Positions 56,656-64,000 of a stretch of DNA of 64,000 nucleotides are shown here, piece after piece. This DNA is from Dehalobacter sp. CP. Its GTDB lineage: Bacteria > Bacillota_B > Desulfitobacteriia > Desulfitobacteriales > Syntrophobotulaceae. The translations under genes were made by a program, and so were the position numbers. The stretch's first letter is position 1. Each line of letters opens with the position of its first letter. Below the pieces are notes generated by a model. It saw nothing but the letters and a program-made list of their open reading frames with translations, searched no databases and was not told the DNA's origin. Where the stretch lies: positions 1-64,000 of the forward strand of contig VMEE01000071.1 of assembly GCA_009910795.1 (NCBI GenBank), in the 5' to 3' direction.

Positions 56656-57384
56656 ATGAAAATATATGTCGTGGGATTAGGACCGGGCGGACCGGAGCAA
56701 ATGACAAACCGTGCGCAGGAAGCACTTAAGGCCAGTGATATTTTAGTCGGATATACGCTTTATATCGATTTAATCAAGGATCAGTTTCCAGATAAAAAGT
56801 TAATTGCTACGCCGATGAAGAAAGAGGTGGATCGCTGCAGGACCGCGGTTGAAAAGGCGCTGGAAGGCGCAACGGTTGCTGTGGTCTCGAGCGGGGATGC
56901 CGGGGTCTATGGCATGGCAGGAATTGTGCTGGAGCTGGCAGAGCCGTATCCTTTCCTCGAGGTCGAAGTAATACCAGGAATCACAGCGGCCTGCAGCGGT
57001 GCAGCTGTTCTCGGAGCGCCGCTCATTCATGACTTTGCAGTCATCAGCCTCAGTGATCTATTAACGCCATGGGAGAAAATCGAAGCCAGGCTTGCAGCGG
57101 CAGCCCAGGGAGATTTTGTCATTGTACTATACAACCCATCGAGTATCAAAAGGCACGATTATTTGAAAAAGGCTTGCGATATTGTGATGCGCTATCAGAA
57201 TGCTAACCTGCCGTCCGGTATTGTCCGCAGCATCGGCAGAGAGGGCGAGAATTATGAAATTGTCTCCAGCCTGACTGAATTGAGAGAGAAGAAAGTTGAT
57301 ATGTTTACGACTGTCATTATCGGGAATTCACAGACAAGGGTAATCAACAACAAACTGGTCACACCGAGAGGATATAGAAAATGA
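56656..57384 (+). CDS. cbiH: Cobalt-factor III / precorrin-3B C17-methyltransferase CbiH
   Basis: A 242-residue SAM methyltransferase that carries out ring contraction and C-17 methylation. MKIYVVGLGPGGPEQMTNRAQEALKASDILVGYTLYIDLI, then SSGDAGVYGMAGIVLELA, and the family hallmark HDFAVISLSDLLTPWEKIEARLAAAAQGDFVIVLYNPSS. The reading frame is uninterrupted and of full family length. It overlaps the next gene by 4 bp. Confidence 0.95.
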   Translation: MKIYVVGLGPGGPEQMTNRAQEALKASDILVGYTLYIDLIKDQFPDKKLIATPMKKEVDRCRTAVEKALEGATVAVVSSGDAGVYGMAGIVLELAEPYPFLEVEVIPGITAACSGAAVLGAPLIHDFAVISLSDLLTPWEKIEARLAAAAQGDFVIVLYNPSSIKRHDYLKKACDIVMRYQNANLPSGIVRSIGREGENYEIVSSLTELREKKVDMFTTVIIGNSQTRVINNKLVTPRGYRK

Positions 57385-58712
57385 TGAAAATGCCGGTATT
57401 TTGGATCATTGCCGGGACAACTGAAGGCAGGGAGCTGATTGATGAGCTGCGGCGAAGTAACGCAAAAGTGTATGTTTCAGTGGCCACGGATTATGGCAGG
57501 GAGCTGATTGAACCGGATCAAAATCTTCACATCCAAGCGCGACGTTTGGGCCGGGAAGAAATGGCCGCCTTCATTCGGGAGGTTCAGCCGGACTGTGTCA
57601 TTGATACAACACATCCTTACGCCCAAATTGTTACGGACAATATCTGCGAAGCTTGCCGCGAAACCGCAACGGACTATATCCGTCTGCAAAGGGAACCGGG
57701 CAGATTGGTCTCGAATAATCCGTCATTTAACACGAATATATTGGAAAACATGATTTATGCGGACAACAGCGAGGATGCGGTACGGGTATTAAATGATAAG
57801 ACCGGGAACGTCTTTCTGAGCTGCGGAAGCAAGGAGATTGAAACGTTTACTAGAATCAAGGACTATCAGGAGCGGGTATTTGCCAGGGTCCTTCCGATGC
57901 AGGATGTAATGGATAAGTGTGAAAAGCTGGGCTTTAAGAAGTCTAATATAAGCTATATGCAGGGCCCATTTTCCAAAGAGCTGAACATTGCCATGCTGAA
58001 AGCATCCCAAGCAAGATTTCTGGTGACAAAAGACTCCGGAGAGACCGGAGGATTCCAGGAAAAAATTGAAGCAGCACGCGAGCTGGGAATTACAGTGATT
58101 CTAATCAGGCGGCCGGAACAACTGGAGATATTGGAACGTTCGGGTAAAATAGATGAGAAAGAAGATGCGCAACAGCATACGTTTTACAACAAGGAACAGG
58201 TTTTGCACAAGCTTGCCTGGGACTATTCTCTGAAACAGCGTCCGAATCAGCCTTGGTTTCCGCTTTTTGTTTCTCTTCAGAATAAAAAGATTGTTGTCTT
58301 CGGGGGCGGAAAGATTGCGGCAAGAAGAATCAGAACATTACTGCCGTTTGATGCCGACATTACCGTGATTACGCCTGAACTTGTCCCGGAACTTAAACAA
58401 GAATTGGCAGGTAATGAAAAAGTCACTTTGCTCTGTCGCAAGTATCAGGAAGGGGACTGTAATGGGGCTGACTTGGTTCTAGCAGTAACCAATGAAACAC
58501 AAGTAAACCGTCAAATTGCCGAAGAATGCACCCGGTATGGAATCCCTGTCAGTGTCGCAGATTGTAAGGAGCTATGTACATTCTATTTCCCGGCAGTGGT
58601 CAGGAAGGGAAATGTGGTGATCGGGCTCACGGCCAGCGGGGAAGACCACACGAAGGCTAAGAAGACAGCAGAGAAGCTGAGGCTATACGTGAATGAACAC
58701 TTGGACGAATAA
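57381..58712 (+). CDS. cbiJ-sirC: Fusion: precorrin-6A reductase CbiJ + precorrin-2 dehydrogenase SirC
   Basis: A 443-residue two-domain protein. Residues ~5-255 are CbiJ/CobK, an NAD(P)H reductase (IIAGTTEGRELIDEL, IDTTHPYAQIVTDNICEAC, VTKDSGETGGFQEKIEAA). Residues ~293-443 are the SirC/Met8/CysG-N dehydrogenase (KKIVVFGGGKIAARRIRTLLPF, DLVLAVTNETQVNRQIAEEC, VADCKELCTFYFPAVVRKGNVVIGLTASG). The linker holds KEQVLHKLAWDYSLKQRPNQPWFPLF. One chain would thus oxidise precorrin-2 to sirohydrochlorin at the pathway entry and reduce cobalt-precorrin-6A later. The frame is continuous with no frameshift. Start ATG overlaps cbiH. Confidence 0.9.
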   Translation: MMKMPVFWIIAGTTEGRELIDELRRSNAKVYVSVATDYGRELIEPDQNLHIQARRLGREEMAAFIREVQPDCVIDTTHPYAQIVTDNICEACRETATDYIRLQREPGRLVSNNPSFNTNILENMIYADNSEDAVRVLNDKTGNVFLSCGSKEIETFTRIKDYQERVFARVLPMQDVMDKCEKLGFKKSNISYMQGPFSKELNIAMLKASQARFLVTKDSGETGGFQEKIEAARELGITVILIRRPEQLEILERSGKIDEKEDAQQHTFYNKEQVLHKLAWDYSLKQRPNQPWFPLFVSLQNKKIVVFGGGKIAARRIRTLLPFDADITVITPELVPELKQELAGNEKVTLLCRKYQEGDCNGADLVLAVTNETQVNRQIAEECTRYGIPVSVADCKELCTFYFPAVVRKGNVVIGLTASGEDHTKAKKTAEKLRLYVNEHLDE

Positions 58713-58790
58713 ATAATGACAAATAAATAACGTAATGAAATAAACAAACAATAAAAGTAACTTTGATTAAATGAGAATAGAGGTAGCCGA

Positions 58791-59687
58791 ATGGGAAAAA
58801 GGAAAATAATTGTCGGCAGCCGGGAAAGCAGGCTGGCGGTGATCCAGTCACAATTTGTTATGGAGCAGATCCGAAAAAATCATCCTGAATTGGAACTTGA
58901 GCTTATTACCATGAAGACCACAGGGGACGTCATTTTGGAACAGACGTTGGACAAAATAGGAGGAAAAGGCCTTTTTGTGAAAGAACTGGACAGGGCGCTC
59001 TGTCAAGGTGTAATTGATATCGCTGTTCACAGTTTAAAGGATATGCCGGCAGAAATACCGGAGGACCTGCCGATTACGGCATTTTCTAAAAGAGAAGATC
59101 CTCGGGACGTACTGGTTCTGCCGCAGGGGACAGGATCTATAGAAAATCTAGACAAAGAAAAGGCTGTTGGCTGTTCCAGCGCACGCCGAACAATCCAGTT
59201 TTTAGATCTGTATCCCGGTTTAGACGTCAAGCCTGTGCGGGGCAACGTACTTACCCGGCTCAAAAAGCTGGACGAAGGTGAATTCAGTGCTCTGCTGCTG
59301 GCTTTCGCAGGACTTAAGCGGCTGTCACTGGAAAACCGTATCAGTAGGGTGTTTCCCACTGAGGAAATGATTCCCTCTGCCGGACAGGGAATCCTGGCGA
59401 TTCAGGGCAGAAAAGGCGAGGATCTCAACTTTTTGGCGTGTATCAATGACAAAGATGCTCAGACAGCAGCCCTGGCTGAAAGAGCCTTTATTCAAAAACT
59501 TGACGGCGGGTGCAGTTCACCTGCTGCGGCATTTGCCGAAGTGCATGGTACAGAAGTCAGGATCACCGGCCTCTATGTCGATGTTGAAACCGGTGAAAAG
59601 GCCAAAGGCAGCATGACCGGCGACCGCAGGGATGCGGCGGAAATAGGATACAGGTTGGCAACGAGACTACTTGCGGAGGTAAGATAA
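58791..59687 (+). CDS. hemC: Porphobilinogen deaminase (hydroxymethylbilane synthase)
   Basis: A 298-residue enzyme that polymerises four porphobilinogens. GSRESRLAVIQSQFV, the VHSLKDMP segment (D84), RGNVLTRLKKL, and C241 in DGGCSSPAAA, the residue that carries the dipyrromethane cofactor. The 78-bp AT-rich gap before it lacks a convincing promoter. It is directly followed by cobA-hemD with no gap. Confidence 0.97.
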   Translation: MGKRKIIVGSRESRLAVIQSQFVMEQIRKNHPELELELITMKTTGDVILEQTLDKIGGKGLFVKELDRALCQGVIDIAVHSLKDMPAEIPEDLPITAFSKREDPRDVLVLPQGTGSIENLDKEKAVGCSSARRTIQFLDLYPGLDVKPVRGNVLTRLKKLDEGEFSALLLAFAGLKRLSLENRISRVFPTEEMIPSAGQGILAIQGRKGEDLNFLACINDKDAQTAALAERAFIQKLDGGCSSPAAAFAEVHGTEVRITGLYVDVETGEKAKGSMTGDRRDAAEIGYRLATRLLAEVR

Positions 59688-61187
59688 ATGGAGCAAAAGA
59701 GAACGGGAAAAGTTTGGCTGGTTGGGGCAGGCCCGTCTGATGCAGGACTGCTCACCGTAAAAGGGCTGCGTGTTCTTCAGAATGCAGAGGTTGTCATCTA
59801 CGACAAGCTCGTAGGTATTGAAATCCTCAATTTAATCCCTAAAGACGCAAAAAAAATAGATGTCGGCAAGCTGCCGACCTATCATCGTATCCCGCAGGAC
59901 GAGATCAACCGGATTCTGCTGGAAGAAGCCCTGGAAGGCAGGACAGTCGTTCGTCTGAAGGGCGGAGATCCGTTTATGTTCGGACGTGGCGGAGAGGAAT
60001 TGGAACTGCTCCATGAACATCAGGTTCCGTTCGAGGTAGTGCCGGGGGTAACATCGGCTATCGCGGTTCCTGCTTATGCAGGAATCCCGGTAACCCACAG
60101 GGACTTTTGTTCTTCCCTGCATATCATTACTGGACATACAAAAGAGGGAGAGACTCCGAATATTGATTTTCAGGCTGCTGTAAACATGAAAGGAACGCTG
60201 GTATTCCTGATGGGAGTATCGGCGATCAAAAGTATTTCCGAAGGGTTGCTGGATGCTGGAATGGCTTCGGATATGCCGGCGGCGGTCATCGAAAGAGGGA
60301 CGACAGCAAGACAGCGCAAGCTTCTGACGACAGTCGGCAACCTGCCGGATGACGCTGCAAAGGCGGAAATCCGCAACCCATCTGTTATCGTAATCGGCCA
60401 GGTCTGTTCCTTGTCCGAGAATTTCGAATGGGCAGGGAAGCGTCCGCTTGCAGGTAAACGTGTGGTGGTAACACGTCCGGAAAAACTTAATTCCGTCCTT
60501 AGTCAGAAGATCAGAGATCTCGGCGGGGAAGCTTTGGAATTCCCATGTATCCAAACCAGACCAATAAGCGACAATAAAGCATTTAATGCTGCACTGGAGC
60601 GGATCAAAGAATATAACTGGCTTGTTTTTTCCAGCGCGGCCGGCGTAGAGGCTCTCTTTGACAGAATGTACGAAATGGGGAGAGACATCCGTGACCTGTA
60701 CGGGATTAAGATCGCGGTTATCGGAGCCGGGACGGCCAAGGTGTTTACCCAGCGCGGCATTCGCATTGAGTATATGCCGGAAAGCTATAACGTCGTCAGC
60801 CTTGCCAGCGGCCTCGTCAACGTTCTGACACCTGGAGAAAAAGTGTTGGTCTTACGGGCCAGGGAGGGCTCGGAAGATTTGAACCGTATTTTTGATCAAG
60901 AGGGAATCTGCTATGAAGATATTCCGGTTTATGACACGTTCTACGAATCGGACAGCAACATTTTTGCGAAAGAAGCGATCTTATCTTATGATTTTGATTA
61001 TGCTGCATTTACAAGTGCTTCGACAGTAGGAGGATTTGTCAGCGCCCTGCCGCAGCTGGATTTTACAAAGGTGATGGCAGTTTGCATTGGTGAAGAAACA
61101 GCCAAAGCCGCCCGAAGTCACGGGATGAAGTGTATTATTGCCGAAAAAGCTACTTTGGACAGTATGATTGAGGCAATCTCGCAGTAG
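59688..61187 (+). CDS. cobA-hemD: Fusion: uroporphyrinogen-III C-methyltransferase / uroporphyrinogen-III synthase
   Basis: A 499-residue bifunctional protein. Residues ~8-245 are the SUMT methylase CobA (LVGAGPSDAGLLTVKGLRVLQNAEVVIYDKLV, RLKGGDPFMFGRGGEEL, VPGVTSAIAVPAYAGIPVTHR). Residues ~255-499 are HemD, which closes the ring (GKRVVVTRPEKLNSVLSQKIRDLGGEALEFP). The fusion is common in clostridia and Desulfitobacterium-like bacteria. Its product precorrin-2 is the branch point from heme to cobalamin and siroheme. Follows hemC immediately. Confidence 0.96.
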   Translation: MEQKRTGKVWLVGAGPSDAGLLTVKGLRVLQNAEVVIYDKLVGIEILNLIPKDAKKIDVGKLPTYHRIPQDEINRILLEEALEGRTVVRLKGGDPFMFGRGGEELELLHEHQVPFEVVPGVTSAIAVPAYAGIPVTHRDFCSSLHIITGHTKEGETPNIDFQAAVNMKGTLVFLMGVSAIKSISEGLLDAGMASDMPAAVIERGTTARQRKLLTTVGNLPDDAAKAEIRNPSVIVIGQVCSLSENFEWAGKRPLAGKRVVVTRPEKLNSVLSQKIRDLGGEALEFPCIQTRPISDNKAFNAALERIKEYNWLVFSSAAGVEALFDRMYEMGRDIRDLYGIKIAVIGAGTAKVFTQRGIRIEYMPESYNVVSLASGLVNVLTPGEKVLVLRAREGSEDLNRIFDQEGICYEDIPVYDTFYESDSNIFAKEAILSYDFDYAAFTSASTVGGFVSALPQLDFTKVMAVCIGEETAKAARSHGMKCIIAEKATLDSMIEAISQ

Positions 61188-61215
61188 CAGTAAATGGCAG
61201 CTAAAGGAGGTACCG

Positions 61216-62202
61216 ATGGAAGCGATCAGACCGAGAAGATTGAGAAAAGACAACGTTACCCGGGAGTTGGTACGTGAAACTCGTCTTTCTAAAAGTGCCC
61301 TGATCTACCCGATATTTATCAAGGAAGGCAGTGCAATTGAAGAAAATATCGCAGCGATGGACGGCCAGAAGCGCTACAGCCCGGACCGGGTTGAACATGC
61401 GGTGGAAACCGTCATCAAGGCTGGTATCGGCAGTGTTCTGCTTTTCGGGGTACCGGAGCACAGTCGCAAGGATGAGACCGGAAGTGAGGCCTATAACGAA
61501 AACGGTGCCCTGCAGCAGGCTGTTCGGAAAATCAAGTCGAGCTTTCCACAGATTAATGTCATTACAGATGTATGCCTTTGCGAATATACCAGTCACGGAC
61601 ATTGCGGCCTATTAAAAGGCAAGGAAGTGGATAATGACGACACTTTGTCAATACTGGCCAAAGTGGCAGTATCCCATGCCCAGGCCGGTGCAGATATGGT
61701 AGCGCCATCCGATATGATGGATGGACGGGTACAAGCCATCCGCGAAGCGTTGGACCAACACCATTTTACGACCCTACCGATTATGTCCTATTCGGCCAAG
61801 TATGCATCCTCCTTCTATGGACCTTTTCGGGAGGCAGCCGGATGTGCACCGTCTTTCGGAGACCGGAAAACTTATCAAATGGATTATCATAATCTGCGGG
61901 AAGCCGTCCGGGAATCAGAACTTGATGTACTGGAAGGGGCGGACATTTTGATGGTCAAACCGGCTCTGGCTTACCTGGATGTGATTGCCAAGCTCAAAGA
62001 GACATTTGACCTTCCCCTGGCTGCTTACAGTGTCAGCGGAGAGTACAGCATGATCAAGGCTGCAGCCAAGGCCGGAATGATTGATGAAGCCGCGATGATC
62101 TGTGAAACGACCGTGGGTTTTTTCCGGGCAGGAACCGATATGCTGATCACATATTTTGCACCGGAGATTGCGGCGTATATCAGTGAAGGAAGAATCGGTT
62201 AA
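61216..62202 (+). CDS. hemB: Delta-aminolevulinic acid dehydratase (porphobilinogen synthase)
   Basis: A 328-residue enzyme that condenses two 5-aminolevulinates. Schiff-base lysines K195 (SYSAKYASSFYGPF) and K248 (ILMVKPALAYLD). The DVCLCEYTSHGHCG segment supplies the zinc cysteines C120, C122 and C130, so it is the zinc-dependent type. ATG 61216 follows AAAGGAGG. A longer in-frame extension overlapping cobA-hemD is rejected. Confidence 0.97.
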   Translation: MEAIRPRRLRKDNVTRELVRETRLSKSALIYPIFIKEGSAIEENIAAMDGQKRYSPDRVEHAVETVIKAGIGSVLLFGVPEHSRKDETGSEAYNENGALQQAVRKIKSSFPQINVITDVCLCEYTSHGHCGLLKGKEVDNDDTLSILAKVAVSHAQAGADMVAPSDMMDGRVQAIREALDQHHFTTLPIMSYSAKYASSFYGPFREAAGCAPSFGDRKTYQMDYHNLREAVRESELDVLEGADILMVKPALAYLDVIAKLKETFDLPLAAYSVSGEYSMIKAAAKAGMIDEAAMICETTVGFFRAGTDMLITYFAPEIAAYISEGRIG

Positions 62203-62232
62203 GATTTAACAGTTAAAAGGCAGGTACAAGCT

Positions 62233-63510
62233 ATGAAATCGGAAATTTTATATGAAAAGGCTAAACAGCTGATGCCCGGCGGAGTCAACAGTCCTGTGCG
62301 TAATTTTCAGTCTGTCGGCGATACGCCGCGCTTTATCAGCCGTGCCAAAGGGGCAAGACTCTATGATGTAGACGGTAACGAGTATATCGACTATATCGGC
62401 TCTTGGGGGCCGATGATCCTCGGACATGCCAACCCGGAAGTGCTTAAGGCAGTGACGGCAGCGGCTGAAAATGGCTTGAGTTTTGGCGCTGCTACAGAAG
62501 CAGAGGTCATGATGGCCCAATTGATCTTTGACCTGGTTCCGTCGATTGAAATGATTCGGATGGTCAATTCCGGAACAGAAGCAACGATGAGCGCAGTACG
62601 TGCAGCCCGCGGCTTTACCGGTAGAAATAAAATCATAAAATTTGAAGGCTGTTACCATGGGCATAGCGACGCAATGTTGGTCAAGGCAGGATCGGGAGTT
62701 ATGTCTTCCGGTGTACCGAGCAGCCTCGGTGTTCCTCCGGGATGCGCCGTTGATACCCTGACAGCGGTATTTAATGATATTGGCAGTGTGCAGGCCTTAT
62801 TTGAAAACAATAAAGATCAGGTTGCAGCAGTGATTGTTGAGCTTGTACCTGCCAATATGGGTGTTGTCCTGCCGAAGCCGGGTTTCCTGCAGGAACTGCA
62901 AAAGCTTTGTACTGAAAACAGCACATTGCTTATTGCCGATGAGGTTATTACTGGATTCAGGCTTGGTCTTGGCGGAGCCCAGGAACTGTTTGGCATCAAG
63001 CCGGATTTAACGGCTTTTGGAAAAATTATTGGCGGCGGCATGCCGGTCGGGGCATACGGAGGAAGAAAAGAAATTATGCAGCAGGTCGCACCCTGCGGAG
63101 GAGTCTATCAGGCAGGGACCTTAAGCGGAAACCCTGTGGCCATGGCTGCAGGTATTGCGCAGCTTTCTATTCTTAAAAACAACCCACAGATCTATACGCA
63201 TATCGATAGTCTCTCAGTAAGACTAAGCAACGGATTACGGGAACTGATCAAAGCTAGAGGCCTAAAGGCGACGGTAAACAGTATCGGCTCGCTTTCGACG
63301 CTGTTGTTTACCGAACGGGAAGTCTATAATTATACCGATGCCTTGACCAGTGATACGAAGATGTATGGACGATTCTTCAGTGCCATGCTGAATCAGGGAA
63401 TTTATCTTGCCCCTGCGCAATTTGAAGCGGCATTTATCTCTAATTCCCATACGGAAGTGGATATTGACCGGACGCTGGAGTGTGCAGAGAAGGCCTTAAG
63501 ATCTCTCTAA
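62233..63510 (+). CDS. hemL: Glutamate-1-semialdehyde 2,1-aminomutase
   Basis: A 425-residue class III aminotransferase that isomerises GSA to 5-aminolevulinate. PLP-lysine K264 in AFGKIIGGGMPVGAYGG, the GTEATMSAVRAARG phosphate loop, and LLIADEVITGFR with the cofactor Asp. N-terminal MPGGVNSPVRNF is diagnostic of HemL. With HemA it completes C5-route ALA synthesis, though separated from it by four genes. Confidence 0.97.
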   Translation: MKSEILYEKAKQLMPGGVNSPVRNFQSVGDTPRFISRAKGARLYDVDGNEYIDYIGSWGPMILGHANPEVLKAVTAAAENGLSFGAATEAEVMMAQLIFDLVPSIEMIRMVNSGTEATMSAVRAARGFTGRNKIIKFEGCYHGHSDAMLVKAGSGVMSSGVPSSLGVPPGCAVDTLTAVFNDIGSVQALFENNKDQVAAVIVELVPANMGVVLPKPGFLQELQKLCTENSTLLIADEVITGFRLGLGGAQELFGIKPDLTAFGKIIGGGMPVGAYGGRKEIMQQVAPCGGVYQAGTLSGNPVAMAAGIAQLSILKNNPQIYTHIDSLSVRLSNGLRELIKARGLKATVNSIGSLSTLLFTEREVYNYTDALTSDTKMYGRFFSAMLNQGIYLAPAQFEAAFISNSHTEVDIDRTLECAEKALRSL

Positions 63511-63596
63511 ATTTGAATAACCGATTTCATTAGAACACCAGGTAATGAAGTTAGAATCTTCAATTAAGGAATTATTTTTGGAAAGGGAAGAGTGCG

Positions 63597-63992
63597 ATGA
63601 CGGGAATTTTAATCTTAGCTCACGGTAGCAGACAAAGTGAAACGGAAAATACGCTGCAGAAAATCATTGAGATGGTAAAGGAAGAACTGAAGTCCGATCT
63701 TAATACCAATTTAATTGAATATGCTTTCCTACAGTTCTCGGATAACAACTTGGAAACTGGCCTGAAAAAACTTGTTGACCGGGGAGTTACAGAGATCAAG
63801 GTCATTCCGTATTTCCTGTTTGACGGCGTTCATATCCTGGAGGATATCCCGGCTGAAATTGATGGATTCTTGAAAGAATACCCCAATGTAAAAATCAGCT
63901 TTGGACAAACTTTGGGGGCAGATAAGAGACTTGCACAAATTGTTGTCGATCGGATAAAGGAAATGAGCGGTGACGCAAAATGCTGCGGCTAA
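63597..63992 (+). CDS. cbiX: Sirohydrochlorin cobaltochelatase, short form (CbiX-S)
   Basis: A 131-residue single-domain chelatase that would insert Co2+ into sirohydrochlorin. N-terminal LILAHGSR with metal-ligand H9, and second ligand H79 in PYFLFDGVHILEDIP. The C terminus is short and ends KCCG (C129, C130), where many bacterial CbiX have His-rich or Cys-containing tails. The frame is complete, with stop TAA 63990-63992. 86 bp separates it from hemL. A sirohydrochlorin ferrochelatase (SirB) role is the main alternative. Confidence 0.88.
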   Translation: MTGILILAHGSRQSETENTLQKIIEMVKEELKSDLNTNLIEYAFLQFSDNNLETGLKKLVDRGVTEIKVIPYFLFDGVHILEDIPAEIDGFLKEYPNVKISFGQTLGADKRLAQIVVDRIKEMSGDAKCCG

Positions 63993-64000
63993 ACATTATT

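Overview
The window is the replication-origin region of a low-to-moderate GC, Gram-positive, endospore-forming anaerobe of the Clostridia. Spore genes (an alpha/beta-type SASP, YyaC, a LonC-type protease), a SCIFF ranthipeptide pair, selenocysteine decoding (selB plus tRNA-Sec) and the anaerobic cobalt-early corrinoid pathway point to the Peptococcaceae/Desulfitobacteriaceae neighbourhood (Desulfitobacterium, Dehalobacter, Syntrophobotulus). That placement is inference from gene content and order; the window holds no rRNA to confirm it.

Layout. Positions 1-12,570 lie on the minus strand and run leftward from the origin: dnaA, dnaN, recF, remB, gyrB, gyrA, pdxS, pdxT, serS, tRNA-Ser(UGA), tRNA-Arg(CCU), tadA, tRNA-Ser(CGA). 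DnaA boxes lie on both sides of dnaA, and a DnaA-trio-like element sits in the dnaA-dnaN gap. Rightward on the plus strand run rpmH, rnpA, yidD, yidC, khpB, mnmE, mnmG, rsmG, then parA-parB with a parS palindrome right after parB. Nearly all genes are transcribed away from the origin. The exceptions are yyaC, a TusA-like gene and the SASP gene.

22.6-25.5 kb is a selenocysteine locus (selB, TusA-like, AT-rich repeat region, tRNA-Sec). 25.5-35.2 kb is conserved housekeeping: cvpA, ychF, rpsF-ssb-rpsR with an S6:S18-like leader, a MazG-like gene, a DUF2232 gene, rplI, lonC, dnaB, and purA with a PurBox pair. 35.3-37.7 kb holds four tRNA genes (Lys, Glu, Phe, Gly) and a PG-binding/LysM/M14 peptidase. 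37.7-42.9 kb holds a lipoprotein gene, the SCIFF precursor scfA (46 aa) and its radical SAM maturase scfB, a TPR protein, WalJ and an HtrA-like protease. 43.2-47.6 kb is one gene for a 1456-aa protein with two BcrAD/BadFG-type ATPase domains fused to a cysteine-rich dehydratase-like region.

48.5-64.0 kb is a tetrapyrrole supercluster behind a cobalamin riboswitch with a downstream terminator: the cobalt transporter cbiMNQO, then cbiD, cbiL, cbiF, cbiG, hemA, cbiH, a cbiJ-sirC fusion, hemC, a cobA-hemD fusion, hemB, hemL and a short cbiX. It makes 5-aminolevulinate from glutamyl-tRNA, takes it to uroporphyrinogen III and precorrin-2, inserts cobalt and carries out most corrin-ring steps. cbiC, cbiE, cbiT, cbiA and the later assembly genes are not in the window.

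I see no phage, insertion sequence, CRISPR array or defence system. The items most worth a second look are the SCIFF locus and its lipoprotein neighbour, the giant activase-like protein, the CbiJ-SirC fusion, the AT-rich repeats before tRNA-Sec, and several regulatory palindromes.
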